64,000 bases of DNA from Streptomyces sp. CB00455 (GCF_001905445.1 NZ_LIVQ01000003.1:186102-250101), one strand, 5' to 3'; positions 9,060 through 17,856 are shown, counted from the first letter of the stretch. Program-made: numbers and translations. Notes: a model not told the origin generated them from the sequence alone.

Positions 9060-10469
9060 TCAGGGGTGTTCGACCAGCGGGAGCAGTTCGCCGACGGGCC
9101 GTGGGCGGCTGTGCTCCCGCTGGTCGAGGCCGAAGGTGGTGAAGGCGGTCCGTACCGGCTGCGGGTAGGGCTGCTTGCCCGTGAGGGTGTTGAGGATGGC
9201 GGCGCTGCGCCAGGCGGCGAGGCCGAGGTCGGGGGCGCCGACGCCGTGGGTGTGGCGTTCGCCGTTCTGGACGTAGACGCTGCCGGTGACGGCCGGGTCG
9301 GTGATCATCCGGTAGCGGTCGTCGACGCGGGGGCGGCCGGAGGCGTCCTTGCGCAGGTAGGGGTCGAGGCCGGCCAGGAGGCGGGTGAGCGGTCGCTCGC
9401 GGTAGCCGGTGGCGAGGACGACGGCGTCGGTGGTGAGGCGGGAGCGGGTGCCCTGCTCCACGTGTTCGAGGTGGAGTTCGACCTTGGTGGTGGCGACGCG
9501 TCCCGCGGTGCGGACGCTGACCCCGGGGGTGAGGACGGCGTCGGGCCAGCCGCCGTCGAGGGTGCGGCGGTAGAGCTCTTCGTGGATGGCGGCGATGGTG
9601 TCGGCGTCGATGCCCTTGTGGAGCTGCCACTGGGCGGGGACGAGGCGGTCGCGGACCGGTTCGGGCAGGGAGTGGAAGTAGCGGGTGTAGTCGGGGGTGA
9701 AGTGTTCCAGGCCGAGCTTGGAGTACTCCATGGGGGCGAATGAGGGGGTACGGGCCAGCCAGCTGAGGCGTTCCCGGCCGGCGGGGCGGGCGCGGAGCAG
9801 GTCAAGGAAGATTTCGGCGCCGGACTGGCCCGAGCCGATGACGGTGACGTGCTCGGCGCCGAGGATGCGCTGGCGGTTGTCCAGGTAGTCGGCGGAGTGG
9901 ACGACCGGGACGGTGGGGGCTTCGGCGAGGGGGCGCAACGGTTCGGGGATGTGGGGGGCGGTGCCCACGCCGAGGGCGAGGTTGCGGGTGTAGGTGCGGC
10001 CGAGGGCTTCGGCCTCGCCGGCGGGGTCGAGCCGGGTGTAGTCGACTTCGAAGAGGTCGCGTTCGGGGTTCCAGCGGACGGCGTCGACCTGGTGGCCGAA
10101 GTGGAGTCCGGGGAGGCGGCCGGCGACCCAGCGGCAGTAGGCGTCGTATTCCGCGCGCTGGATGTGGAACTGCTCGGCGAAGTAGAAGGGGAAGAGCCGT
10201 TCCTTGTGCCTGAGGTAGTTGAGGAAGCTCCAGGGGCTGGCCGGGTCGGCGAGGGTGACGAGGTCGGCGAGGAAAGGGACCTGGAGGGTGGCTCCGTCGA
10301 TGAGCAGTCCGGGGTGCCAGCGGAAGTCGCGGCGCTGGTCGTAGAAGGCGGTGGCGAGTTCGCCCGTCCCTTGCTGCGGCAGGCCGTGGGCGAGGGCCGC
10401 GAGGGACAGGTTGAAGGGGCCGATGCCGATTCCGACGAGGTCGTGGGGCGCATCGAGCTGGGCGGTCAT
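9060..10469 (-). CDS. Lysine/ornithine N-monooxygenase (hydroxamate siderophore type)
   Basis: 469-aa flavin-dependent N-hydroxylating monooxygenase of the IucD/SidA/DesB group, which hydroxylates a terminal amine of lysine, ornithine or a diamine. Visible features are the FAD fingerprint GIGIGPFNLSLAAL (13-26), the PFLADLVTLADP segment typical of this family, the NADPH motif VIGSGQSGAEIFLDLL (about 205-220) and the C-terminal HGVGAPDLGLAAWRSA. The ATG at 10469 overlaps the TGA of the upstream decarboxylase, so the two are translated together. No acyltransferase or NIS synthetase gene follows, unlike a complete desferrioxamine cluster. The substrate is inferred only from family and partner. 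Confidence 0.88.
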   Translation of the reverse strand: MTAQLDAPHDLVGIGIGPFNLSLAALAHGLPQQGTGELATAFYDQRRDFRWHPGLLIDGATLQVPFLADLVTLADPASPWSFLNYLRHKERLFPFYFAEQFHIQRAEYDAYCRWVAGRLPGLHFGHQVDAVRWNPERDLFEVDYTRLDPAGEAEALGRTYTRNLALGVGTAPHIPEPLRPLAEAPTVPVVHSADYLDNRQRILGAEHVTVIGSGQSGAEIFLDLLRARPAGRERLSWLARTPSFAPMEYSKLGLEHFTPDYTRYFHSLPEPVRDRLVPAQWQLHKGIDADTIAAIHEELYRRTLDGGWPDAVLTPGVSVRTAGRVATTKVELHLEHVEQGTRSRLTTDAVVLATGYRERPLTRLLAGLDPYLRKDASGRPRVDDRYRMITDPAVTGSVYVQNGERHTHGVGAPDLGLAAWRSAAILNTLTGKQPYPQPVRTAFTTFGLDQREHSRPRPVGELLPLVEHP

Positions 10470-11857
10470 CGGTGGGTGCTGCCTTCCAGGAGGGCGATGA
10501 GGGTGTCCAGGTCCCCCGCCGTGGTGTGGGGGTTGAGCAGGGTGGCCTTGAGCCACAGGCGGCCGTCGGCGCGGGTGCGGCCGAGGACGGCGCGGCCGTC
10601 GTGCAGGAGGGTGCGGCGCAGGGTGGCGACCTGGTCGTCATCGGCGTGGGTGGGCCGGAAGAGCACCGTGGTGAGGGTGGGCCGGGCGTGGAGTTCGAAG
10701 CCGGGGTGGGCGTCGAGGAGTTCGGCGAGGTGGTGGGCGAGGGCGCAGGTGCGGTCGATGAGCCGGGCGAGTCCGTCGCGGCCCAGTGAGCGCAGGGTGG
10801 TGGCGGTCTTCAGGGCGTCGGGGCGGCGGGTGGTGCGCAGCGAACGGCCGAGGAGGTCGGGCAGGCCGGCTTCGGTGTCGTCGGTGGCGTTGAGGTAGTC
10901 GGCCTGGTGGGCGAGGGGGGTGAGCGCGGCGGTGTCGGGGACGGCGAGGAGCCCGGCGGCCACGGGCTGCCAGCCCAGTTTGTGCAGGTCGATGGTGAGG
11001 GAGCGGGCGCGGCCCAGTCCGGCGACCTTGTCGCGGTGGCGGGGGCTGAGGGCGAGGAGGCCGCCGTAGGCGGCGTCGATGTGGAGGTCGGCGCCGTGGC
11101 GGTCGCAGACGTCGGCGATGGGGTGGAGGGGGTCGACGAGTCCGGCGTCGGTGGTGCCGGCGGTGGCGGTGACGAGGACGGGGCCGGGGGTGGCGGCGAG
11201 GGCCTCGGCGAGGCGGGCGGGGTCGAGGGTGCCGGCGGGGGTGGGCAGGGCGCGGGCCGGGGGGAGGCCGAGCAGCCAGGCGGCGCGGGGGACGGAGTGG
11301 TGGGCGTTGGCGCCGTGCAGGACGGTCAGGTGCGGGCCGTGGCGTTCGCGGGCGAGGAGGAGGGCGAGCTGGTTGGCTTCGGTGCCGCCGGTGGTGACGA
11401 GGGCGTCGGGGCGGGGGGCGTCCGGGTAGAACTCGGCGGCGAGGGTGCGGGTGAGGAGGGCCTCGATCGCGGAGGCGGCGGGGGCCTGGTCCCAGGAGTC
11501 GAGGGAGGGGTTGAGGGCGCTCGCGGCGAGGTCGGCGGCGGCCGCGACGGCGAGCGGCGGGCAGTGCAGGTGGGCTGCGCAGAGGGGGTCGGCGGGGTCT
11601 GCGGCGCCGGCGGCGAGGGTGTGCACGAGGGTCCGGAGCGCCTCGTGGTCTCCGGTTCCGTGTTCGGGGAGTACGTCTCCCAGTGCGGCCTGGACGCGGG
11701 CCGCGAGGGCGTCGGGACCGCCGGGCGGGAGCGGCCCGCCGCGCTCCCGGGCTCCGGTGCGCAGCGCTTCGAGGACGGTGTCGAGGAGGGGCTGCAGGGC
11801 GTCGGCGCCGTCGCGGCCGCCGGCGAGCGGGGGCGGTGGGCCGGGCGGCGCTGTCAT
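10466..11857 (-). CDS. PLP-dependent decarboxylase, group II (lysine/diamine decarboxylase, DesA-like)
   Basis: 463-aa pyridoxal-phosphate decarboxylase of the glutamate/aromatic amino-acid/DesA superfamily. Motifs are TTGGTEANQLALLLAR (substrate/PLP region), HIDAAYGG (PLP Asp) and TIDLHKLGWQP (Schiff-base Lys). The start at 11857 follows GGAGGG. Paired by a 4-nt overlap with an N-monooxygenase, it probably makes the diamine, such as cadaverine, that is then N-hydroxylated, as DesA/DesB do. The N-terminal 40 residues are Pro/Gly-rich. No iron-box (DmdR/IdeR-type palindrome) is seen in the 500 bases upstream. Alternatives such as diaminobutyrate or ornithine decarboxylase cannot be excluded. 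Confidence 0.85.
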   Translation of the reverse strand: MTAPPGPPPPLAGGRDGADALQPLLDTVLEALRTGARERGGPLPPGGPDALAARVQAALGDVLPEHGTGDHEALRTLVHTLAAGAADPADPLCAAHLHCPPLAVAAAADLAASALNPSLDSWDQAPAASAIEALLTRTLAAEFYPDAPRPDALVTTGGTEANQLALLLARERHGPHLTVLHGANAHHSVPRAAWLLGLPPARALPTPAGTLDPARLAEALAATPGPVLVTATAGTTDAGLVDPLHPIADVCDRHGADLHIDAAYGGLLALSPRHRDKVAGLGRARSLTIDLHKLGWQPVAAGLLAVPDTAALTPLAHQADYLNATDDTEAGLPDLLGRSLRTTRRPDALKTATTLRSLGRDGLARLIDRTCALAHHLAELLDAHPGFELHARPTLTTVLFRPTHADDDQVATLRRTLLHDGRAVLGRTRADGRLWLKATLLNPHTTAGDLDTLIALLEGSTHR

Positions 11858-12367
11858 GCGGGGTCCCTCCGGGGGTGGGGCGGGGTGGGGGCCTTTCCGT
11901 GCCGGGTGCTGCGCGTGCGGGGTCCGATGGGTCGGGGCACCCGGCGGTACAACGAGGGGGCCCGAACGGGGTAACCGCCGGGGTGTGCCCGGGGTCGCTT
12001 CCCGGCCACTCCCTGTCGGCGGCCACCCCTCCTGGAAGACGCCCTCCCCCGCCCCGCCTCTAGGACAGATCCGCCCCCGCGGCCCACTCCGCACCGCGGA
12101 GGCCGTGTCCGAAACCGGTCCCCTGGCGGGGGGCGGGAGCACGCACCGGGGGGCGGGGGCGCGCACCTGGGGGGCGGGGGCGCGCACCTGGGGGGCGGGG
12201 GCGCGCACCCGGGGGCCGGGCCCAGGGGGGCCGAACCCAGAGGGCCGAACCCAGAGGGCCGGGACCGGTGGCCTTCTGGGGCCGCCCCTGGGCGTGGCGC
12301 AGCCACGGAGGGGTGGGGGGCCGCGGTTCTCCGGGCCGCTCCGCCGGGTCCGTTTGCGCGGGCCGGG
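11858..12367. other. 510-base gene-free region upstream of the decarboxylase, with degenerate GC repeats
   Basis: No convincing gene is seen. The region holds a 21-bp tandem repeat (unit starting GCGCGCACCTGGGG) with two exact copies at 12159-12179 and 12180-12200, flanked by degenerate copies. A 14-bp repeat (unit AGGGCCGAACCCAG) follows at about 12226-12260. Long frames crossing it are an effect of base composition. Confidence 0.6.
12159..12217. repeat. 21-bp tandem repeat, about 3-4 copies
   Basis: Exact copies lie at 12159-12179 and 12180-12200, a partial copy from 12201, and a degenerate copy before 12159. The unit is G-rich on the plus strand. It lies between pepN and the decarboxylase gene. 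Confidence 0.75.
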
Positions 12368-14887
12368 CTATGGGTGGCGGATGCGGAAGGCGCGGGTCAG
12401 GTCGTCCAGTTGGTCGACCAGTTTGCGGCGCAGGAGGGGGAGGATGTCCGGATCCTTCAGGCATGCCTGGCCGGCCCGGATGTTGGCCTCGTCCACGGCG
12501 TACGCCGGGAAGGCCCAGCGTCCCGCCGCTTCGCCGATGGCCGGGCCGCGGCGGGCGGCCAGGGCGACGGCCTCCGGGTAGAACCTGGGCACGTACTGCG
12601 CTACGAGATCGGTCTGTTCGGGCTGCCAGAAGCCCTGCGCGATGGCGCTGAACAGGTAGTTGGAGAGGCTGTCGTCGCGGAAGAGGCGTTCCCAGGCCGC
12701 GGCCTTGCCCTGTGCCGAGGGGAGCGCGGCGCGGCACCTGGCCGCGCCCTCCTCGCCGGTGGCACTGGGGTCGGCGGCGAGCGCGGCGTCGATGTCGTCC
12801 TCCCCGACGGCGCCGAGTACGGCCAGGCGGCCGAGGATGCGCCAGCGCAGTTCGGGATCGAGCTCGGGGCCGCCGGGGACGGAGTCGTCGGCGAGCCAGG
12901 CGGCCAGGGTGTCGGGCTGGGTGGCGCTGTCGGCGAAGGCCCGTACGGCCGTCAGGCGCAGCCCGGGATCGGAGCCGTCCTCGGTGCGGCGCAGCAGGTC
13001 GCGGGCGATGCCGGTGAGGGTGGCCAGGGCGTCGGTCCGCTTCTCGGGGGCGACGTAGCGCGTGGCGATGTGGGTGCGGGCGAAGGCGAGGACGCCCTGG
13101 ACGAGGGCCAGGTCGCTTTCGGCGGGCAGATGCGCTCCGGCGGTCGCCAGGTAGTCGGCGGGATCGAGTTCGCCGTCGCGGACCATGTCGCGCAGGGAGT
13201 TCCACACGACGGCGCGGGTGAGCGGGTCGGGGATGGCGGACAGGCAGCGCAGGGCGGTCTCGACGGAGGTGTCGTCGAGGCGGACCTTGGCGTAGGTGAG
13301 GTCACCGTCGTTGAGGACGAGGAGCGCCGGGCGGGGGCCGCCTACGGAGAGCACCTCGTCGGTGGGGACGTCGAGGTGGAGCAGTTCGGTGCGTTCCAGG
13401 GCGCCGTCGTCGACCGGGTCGCTGTGGTACACGCCGACGGCGATGTGGTGGGGGCGGCTGCCCTTGCGGTCGACGGTGAGGGTCCAGCCGCCGGCGTCGG
13501 CGGCGCCCGCGGGGGTGTCCTCGATCTGCGGGCTGAGGGTGTCGATGCCGGTGGTGCGCAGCCAGCTCTCGGCCCAGCCGTGGACGTCGCGTTCGGTGTG
13601 GGCGGCGAGGGAGTCGACGAAGTCGGCGAGGGAGGCGTTGGCGAACTTGTGGCGGGCGAAGTGGGTGTTGATGCCGGCCAGGAAGTCCTTCTCGCCGAGC
13701 CAGGCGACGAGCTGGCGCAGGGCGGAGGCGCCCTTGGCGTAGGAGATCCCGTCGAAGTTGAGGAGCGCGGATGCGGTGTCGGGGACGTCGTCGGGGGCGA
13801 CGGGGTGGGTGGAGGGTCGCTGGTCGGCGTCGTAGCCCCAGGACTTGCGGGTGACGCCGAAGTCGGTCCAGGTGTCGGTGAAGCGGGTGGCTTCGGTGAG
13901 GGTCTGGTAGCCCATGTACTCGGCGAAGGACTCGTTCAGCCAGATGTCGTCGAACCAGGCGAGGGTGACGAGGTCGCCGAACCACATGTGGGCCATCTCG
14001 TGGGCGATGACCATGGCGCGGGTCTGGCGTTCGGTGTCGGTGACGGCGGAACGGTAGATGAACTCGTCGCGGAAGGTGACGAGGCCGGGGTTCTCCATGG
14101 CGCCCGCGTTGAACTCCGGTACGAAGGCCTGGTCGTAGGAGTCGAAGGGGTAGGGCTCGGTGAACTTGTCCTGGTAGCGGTCGAAGCAGTCCTTGGTGAC
14201 GGACAGGATCTCGTCGGCGTCGGCGTCCAGGTGGGGGGCGAGGGACTTGCGGCAGTGGATGCCGAAGGGCAGGCCGGCGTGTTCGGTGCTCACGCTGTGC
14301 CAGGGGCCGGCGGCGACGGCGGCGAGGTAGGTGGAGATGAGGGGGGTGGGGGCGGATCGCCAGATGCCGGCGCCGTCCGTGTCCCGGTCGCCGGTGCGGG
14401 TGGTGACGCCGTTGGCGAGGACGGTCCAGTGGGCGGGGGCGGTGACGGTGAACTCGAAGACGGCCTTGAGGTCGGGCTGGTCGAAGGCGGGGAAGACGCG
14501 CTGGACGTCGTCCATGAACATCTGGCTGTAGACGTACGCCTCCCCGTCCACGGGGTCGGTGAAGCGGTGGAGGCCCTCGCCGGTGCGGGAGTAGCGCATG
14601 CGGGTGTCGAGGCGCAGCTCGTGGGGGCCTTCGGTGAGGCCGGTGAGCGGGAGGCGGTCGCCGTCGAGGTCCGCGGGGTCGAGGGGGTGGCCGTCGAGGG
14701 CGGCGGAGCGCAGTTCGTCGGGCTTGAGCTCCAGGAAGGTGTCGCCTGCGGCGAGGGCCGTGAACCGGATGACGGTGGTGGAGTCGAAGGTGTCGTCGCC
14801 GACAGTGAGGTCGAGGGCGACGGCGTAGTGGTGGACGTCGAGGAGCCGGGCTCGGAGCTGCGCTTCGTGGCGTGTCAGTGCGGGCAT
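12368..14887 (-). CDS. pepN: Aminopeptidase N (M1 family zinc metallopeptidase)
   Basis: 839-aa cytosolic M1 aminopeptidase removing N-terminal residues from peptides. Visible motifs are the exopeptidase signature FNAGAMENPGL and the zinc site HEMAHMWFGDLVTLAWFDD, continuing to NESFAEYMG (HExxH plus the third ligand Glu 18 residues later). A long helical C-terminal ERAP-like domain follows. Length matches actinobacterial PepN (about 850 aa). The ATG at 14887 opens PALTRHEAQLRARLLDVHHY, the standard family start. The open frame further upstream runs into a repeat array and was not used. It stands alone, between two repeat-rich gene-free zones. Confidence 0.96.
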   Translation of the reverse strand: MPALTRHEAQLRARLLDVHHYAVALDLTVGDDTFDSTTVIRFTALAAGDTFLELKPDELRSAALDGHPLDPADLDGDRLPLTGLTEGPHELRLDTRMRYSRTGEGLHRFTDPVDGEAYVYSQMFMDDVQRVFPAFDQPDLKAVFEFTVTAPAHWTVLANGVTTRTGDRDTDGAGIWRSAPTPLISTYLAAVAAGPWHSVSTEHAGLPFGIHCRKSLAPHLDADADEILSVTKDCFDRYQDKFTEPYPFDSYDQAFVPEFNAGAMENPGLVTFRDEFIYRSAVTDTERQTRAMVIAHEMAHMWFGDLVTLAWFDDIWLNESFAEYMGYQTLTEATRFTDTWTDFGVTRKSWGYDADQRPSTHPVAPDDVPDTASALLNFDGISYAKGASALRQLVAWLGEKDFLAGINTHFARHKFANASLADFVDSLAAHTERDVHGWAESWLRTTGIDTLSPQIEDTPAGAADAGGWTLTVDRKGSRPHHIAVGVYHSDPVDDGALERTELLHLDVPTDEVLSVGGPRPALLVLNDGDLTYAKVRLDDTSVETALRCLSAIPDPLTRAVVWNSLRDMVRDGELDPADYLATAGAHLPAESDLALVQGVLAFARTHIATRYVAPEKRTDALATLTGIARDLLRRTEDGSDPGLRLTAVRAFADSATQPDTLAAWLADDSVPGGPELDPELRWRILGRLAVLGAVGEDDIDAALAADPSATGEEGAARCRAALPSAQGKAAAWERLFRDDSLSNYLFSAIAQGFWQPEQTDLVAQYVPRFYPEAVALAARRGPAIGEAAGRWAFPAYAVDEANIRAGQACLKDPDILPLLRRKLVDQLDDLTRAFRIRHP

Positions 14888-16012
14888 GGGGCCATGCTGC
14901 CGCAGTGGGAGGCGGGGGCCGTAGGGGGTGCGGCGGGATTCGCGCGGAGCGGACCGCCGGGGCGGCCGGACGCGGCCACTCCGCCGCCGCGGTGGGGGGC
15001 CGGGCGGGTCCCGCTTGGCGCGCGGCGCAGGCCGGTGCGCGCAAGCACGGCGCAGGCCGGTGCGCGCAAGCACGGCGCAGGCCGGTGCGCGCAAGCACGG
15101 CGCGAACGAGGGCGGGTCGACCGGTCCGAGCCGGGCGGGCTCGGCAGCACCCGGAGGGGCCGACCCCGGTACCTGCCGACGGTGGTACCTGCCGCCGCTG
15201 CCGGCCCCGGCGGGACGGCCCGGAGCGGGTCCCGCCGGGACGGCCCGGACGGGGTCCCGTAGGGACGGCTCGGAGCGGAGACCGGCCGGGCGGGCGGGTC
15301 CGGACCGGGTCCCGCCGGCGCGGCGTGGAACCGCGGGGGGCCGGGCGGCCGCGCCTGGCAGGGCCAGGCCAGGCCAGGCCAGGCCAGGCAGGAGACGGTG
15401 CCGCGCGGAACAGCCCGCTTCCTGCCTGCGCTGCCGGGGCCCGGCAGGGCGGGCCTGGAGCGGGTCCCGCCCTGGGGACGGCCCGGAGCGGAGGCCGGCC
15501 GGGCGGGCGGGCAGGCCAGGCAGGAGACGATGCCGCGCGGAACAGGCCCGCTACCCGCCGCCGGGGCCCGACAGGGCGCCCCGGGACCCGGTCTCGCCGG
15601 GACTGCCCGGAACCGAGGCCGGGCGGGCGGGTCCGGACCGGTGCCCCTTGGGACAGGTCCGCACCGGCCGACGCTGCCGGGGCCCGACAGGGCGGCCCCG
15701 GACCGGGTCCCGCCAGCGCGGTGTGGAACCGAGGGGGGCCGGGCGGCCGCGCCAGGCAGGGCAGGAGACGATGCCGCGCGGGTCATGCCCACTACCTGCC
15801 GGCGCGGCCGGGGCCGGCGGGACGGCCCGGAGCGGGCCCCGCTGGGACGGCCCGGCATGGAGGCCGGCTGGGCCGGTGGGTCCAGACCGGTGCCGCGCAG
15901 GACAGGCCCGTACCTGCCGACGCCGGCGGGGCCCGACAGGGCGGCCACGGCGGGACGTGCGGCGGCCGGCGCGGGCGAAGGGGGCGGGCGGGCGGGCGGG
16001 CGGGCGGGGACC
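14888..16012. other. 1.1-kb gene-free, extremely GC-rich repeat zone
   Basis: No gene is recognised. From 15140 the sequence is made of degenerate copies of a few blocks. For example, a block GGCCGGGCGGCCGCGCC followed by GGAGACG-TGCCGCGCGG occurs around 15340-15405 and again around 15737-15780, with a related copy near 15500-15540. It also holds a CCAGG microsatellite at 15361-15390 and a GGGC run at 15982-16010. All six frames are open but give Gly/Arg/Pro-rich nonsense. The zone looks like a decayed or amplified non-coding tract between pepN and chorismate mutase. Confidence 0.6.
15025..15099. repeat. 25-bp tandem repeat, three perfect copies
   Basis: Three identical head-to-tail 25-bp units (15025-15049, 15050-15074, 15075-15099; unit begins GCGCAGGCCGGTGCGCGCAA) followed by a broken fourth. 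They lie 140 bases upstream of the pepN start. There are no spacers, so this is not CRISPR. Confidence 0.9.
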
Positions 16013-16140
16013 CTACTGGTCGTCTTCGCCCGCGGCGGGCGGGGACCTACTGGTCGTGTTCGCCCGCGGCGGGCGGGGACCCTACTGGTCGTCTTCGCCC
16101 GCGGCGGGCGGGGACCTACTGGTCGTCTTCGCCCGCGGCG
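16013..16140. repeat. 34/35-bp tandem repeat that includes the chorismate mutase 3' end (4 copies)
   Basis: The string CTACTGGTCGT begins at 16013, 16047, 16082 and 16116, giving spacings of 34, 35 and 34. The copy at 16116 is the real end of the chorismate mutase gene, encoding Ala-Ala-Gly-Glu-Asp-Asp-Gln and the stop. The other three copies lie downstream of that gene on its strand. Each unit also contains a CGCCCGCGGCGGGCG near-palindrome. Confidence 0.9.
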
Positions 16141-16466
16141 ATCGTCTCGTGGTGGCGGATCACCTCGGCGATGATGAAGTTCAGCAGCTTCTCGGCGAAG
16201 GCCGGGTCGAGCTTGGCGTTCTCGGCGAGCTGGCGCAGGCGGGCGATCTGGCGGGCCTCGCGGCCCGGGTCGGCCGGAGGCAGCTGATGGCGTGCCTTGA
16301 GGTGACCGACCTGCTGGGTGCACTTGAAGCGCTCGGCGAGCATGTGGACCACGGCCGCGTCGATGTTGTCGATGCTGTCCCGCAGGCGGGCCAACTCGGC
16401 GCTGACGTCCTCGGTGATCGCGCCGTCGGCCGTGCCCGCGCCGTTGTCGATGTCGCTGCTGTTCAT
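16116..16466 (-). CDS. Chorismate mutase (AroQ type)
   Basis: 116-aa all-helical chorismate mutase that converts chorismate to prephenate for Phe/Tyr synthesis. The order is a variable 25-residue lead, then ELARLRDSIDNIDAAVVHML with its catalytic-type Arg and Asp, AERFKCTQQVGHLKA with the conserved Arg/Lys of helix 1-2, then REARQIARLRQLAE and a final helix FAEKLLNFIIAEVIRHHETIA. This pattern is like the actinobacterial AroQ-delta enzyme (Rv0948c). The start ATG 16466 is chosen over an upstream in-frame ATG at 16499 because the conserved part begins soon after it. Its last codons and stop form the first unit of a four-copy tandem repeat extending downstream. Confidence 0.9.
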   Translation of the reverse strand: MNSSDIDNGAGTADGAITEDVSAELARLRDSIDNIDAAVVHMLAERFKCTQQVGHLKARHQLPPADPGREARQIARLRQLAENAKLDPAFAEKLLNFIIAEVIRHHETIAAGEDDQ

Positions 16467-16495
16467 GGTTCCCGAGAATACGTGGCAGGAGCGGG

Positions 16496-16760
16496 TCATT
16501 CCCCCGGCCGATCGCTCCGTGAGACGGCCCGCCGGAGCGGCAGGGTCGCGGTGACCACCCGGCCGCCTTCGGGGGTGGGACCTGCGGTGAAGGAGCCGCC
16601 GAGGGCTTCGTCGCGCTCGGTCGTACCGGCGAGTCCGCGACCGTCCGCGGGCCTTCTCGGAGAGTCTGGCGGGACGTCCGCCGTCATCGGCGATGCGGAT
16701 CCGGGGGCCGACCGGGACCCTGCGCGGGCCGACCCGGACGGCGGTGGCGATGGTCGCGTG
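16496..16760 (-). pseudogene. Remnant of a NarL-type sensor histidine kinase (C-terminal ATPase end)
   Basis: Minus-strand fragments in different frames resemble the end of a HATPase_c kinase: first ATAVRVGPRRVPVGPRIRIADDGG, given here across two pieces, and later ALGGSFTAGPTPEGGRVVTATLPL, also in two pieces, the usual last strand of these kinases. A frameshift separates them, and no start, dimerisation domain or upstream coding sequence is found. Upstream DNA is Pro/Ala/Arg-rich low complexity. Together with the response-regulator remnant at 18450-19142 it suggests a decayed two-component system. Confidence 0.6.
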
Positions 16761-17140
16761 CTCACCGACCGTGCCACGGTGGCTGGGCGAGGGGTCCCGG
16801 GAACCGCCCCGGAACCCGCGGCTCGAACGCCGACCGGTCCAGAGGGGCCGGGCCCCGCGGGCGCAGCCCGGCCGAAGGAGCGCAATGCCACCGGCGCAGC
16901 CGCGGCAGGGGACCCGAACGGGGCAGGCACACCCCGGCCAGACGACCCCGGCACCGCACGCACATCGCGGCCGGACGCCATCGGTGCAGCCGGGCGGAGG
17001 AGCCGAGCACCGCAGGCACCGCCGGGACGGAGTAGTCGGGCGTGACGGGCGCGGTCAGGGCGGAAGGGCCGGGCCCACCGGGAGCCACGAGCGCGGGCCC
17101 GCCGCGCGTGGTCCGGGCGGCTGGGGCGGACAGGGCCGAA
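16761..17140. other. Gene-free low-complexity stretch
   Basis: No gene is recognised. The sequence is GC-rich with short GGGGCAGGCACACCCCGG-like and GACGCCATCGG-like near-palindromes. Every frame reads as Pro/Ala/Gly/Arg-rich. It sits between the kinase remnant and the IS701-type remnant. Confidence 0.5.
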
Positions 17141-17185
17141 GAGGCCCAAGAGGCCCAAGAGGCCCAAGAGGCCCAAGAGGCCCAT
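17141..17185. repeat. 9-bp tandem repeat (GAGGCCCAA), 5 copies
   Basis: Five consecutive copies lie at 17141, 17150, 17159, 17168 and 17177, the last ending in T instead of AA. They immediately precede a hairpin and the transposase remnant. As the unit is 9 bp, the frame is kept and would encode Leu-Gly-Leu on the minus strand. Confidence 0.9.
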
Positions 17186-17202
17186 ACTGCAGCCAGTTAA
17201 TG

Positions 17203-17227
17203 GACTGGCTCGCTCGTTGAGCCAGTC
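17203..17227. repeat. 9-bp inverted repeat directly before the transposase remnant
   Basis: GACTGGCTC (17203-17211) pairs with GAGCCAGTC (17219-17227) around a 7-base loop. The second arm touches the ATG of the transposase fragment at 17228. It could be part of an IS end or a terminator. Confidence 0.6.
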
Positions 17228-17804
17228 ATGGGTGGGGATGTCACGGTTGACGAGGTGCAGGGCTGGGCTGCGGGCCTGGATGGTCTGCACGCTCGGATCC
17301 GCCACTGTTTCCGCAGATCAGAGCCACGCCGCAGGGTCCTGGAGTACATGCGGGGGCTTCTGGCTGTGCTCGAACGCGAGAACGGTTGGACATCGGCTGA
17401 GCAAGTCGGCGAGCGATGCCCGGACGGCATACAGCGGCTGCTGAACCAGGCCGATGGGGACGTCGGTGTCGTCCGTGACGAGGTCCGCGACTTCATCCTG
17501 GAACACCTCACCTCGCGAGAAGGGTGTCCGTTCCGCCGGAGTGCAGAGGCAGCACACGGGCACGCCGGAGAAGATCGACAACTGCCAACCGGGTGTGTTC
17601 CTCGCTTACGCCTCCGCCCGCGGTCGGGCGCTGATCGACCGCGAGCTGTATCTACCCACGGCATGGACCGAGGATCCGGCGCGTCGGGCCGACGCCCGGA
17701 TCGGCGAGGAGATCGCGTTCGCCACCAAGCCCGCGCTCGCCCAGGCGATGCTGGCCCGGGCAGTGGCCGCCGGGGTGCCGTTGCTCCTGACGGGTTGCCA
17801 GTGA
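17228..17804 (+). pseudogene. Truncated, frameshifted IS701-family transposase
   Basis: Residues from 17228 read LDGLHARIRHCFRRSEPRRR, then VLEYMRGLLAVLERENGW and PDGIQRLLNQADGD, the typical N-terminus of IS701-type DDE transposases. Near 17515 the frame changes. The second part reads SAGVQRQHTGTPEKIDNCQ, GVFLAYASARGRALIDRELY and ATKPALAQAMLARAVAAGVP. The segment with the first catalytic Asp (usually VDETGFLKKG) is missing at the frameshift, and the C-terminal half with the remaining catalytic residues is gone. The element is therefore inactive. Part of its 5' end is repeated in inverted orientation at 18459-18514. Confidence 0.85.
17245..17298 (+). repeat. Left arm of a ~55-bp imperfect inverted repeat (IS701 fragment)
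   Basis: This arm pairs with 18459-18514 on the other strand, with about three mismatches and one indel over 54-55 bases. It lies inside the transposase remnant, covering the codons around LDGLHARI. The two arms flank the PH-domain gene. Confidence 0.85.
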
Positions 17805-17856
17805 TGCGGCCGCCCGGCCGTTTCGCCGCCGAGGCCGGAAGCGTAGGGTGCCGGGT

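Noticed and set aside
12060..12306. Proline-rich small protein genes upstream of the decarboxylase
   Set aside because: They are translations of the 21-bp and 14-bp tandem repeats, with no ribosome site.
11858..12367. Iron-box for DmdR/IdeR upstream of the siderophore-type decarboxylase
   Set aside because: No TTAGGTTAGGCTAACCTAA-like palindrome is found; the region is G/C-only repeats.
15025..15099. CRISPR array
   Set aside because: Units here and at 16013, 23221 and 37005 are head-to-tail without spacers, and no cas gene is present.
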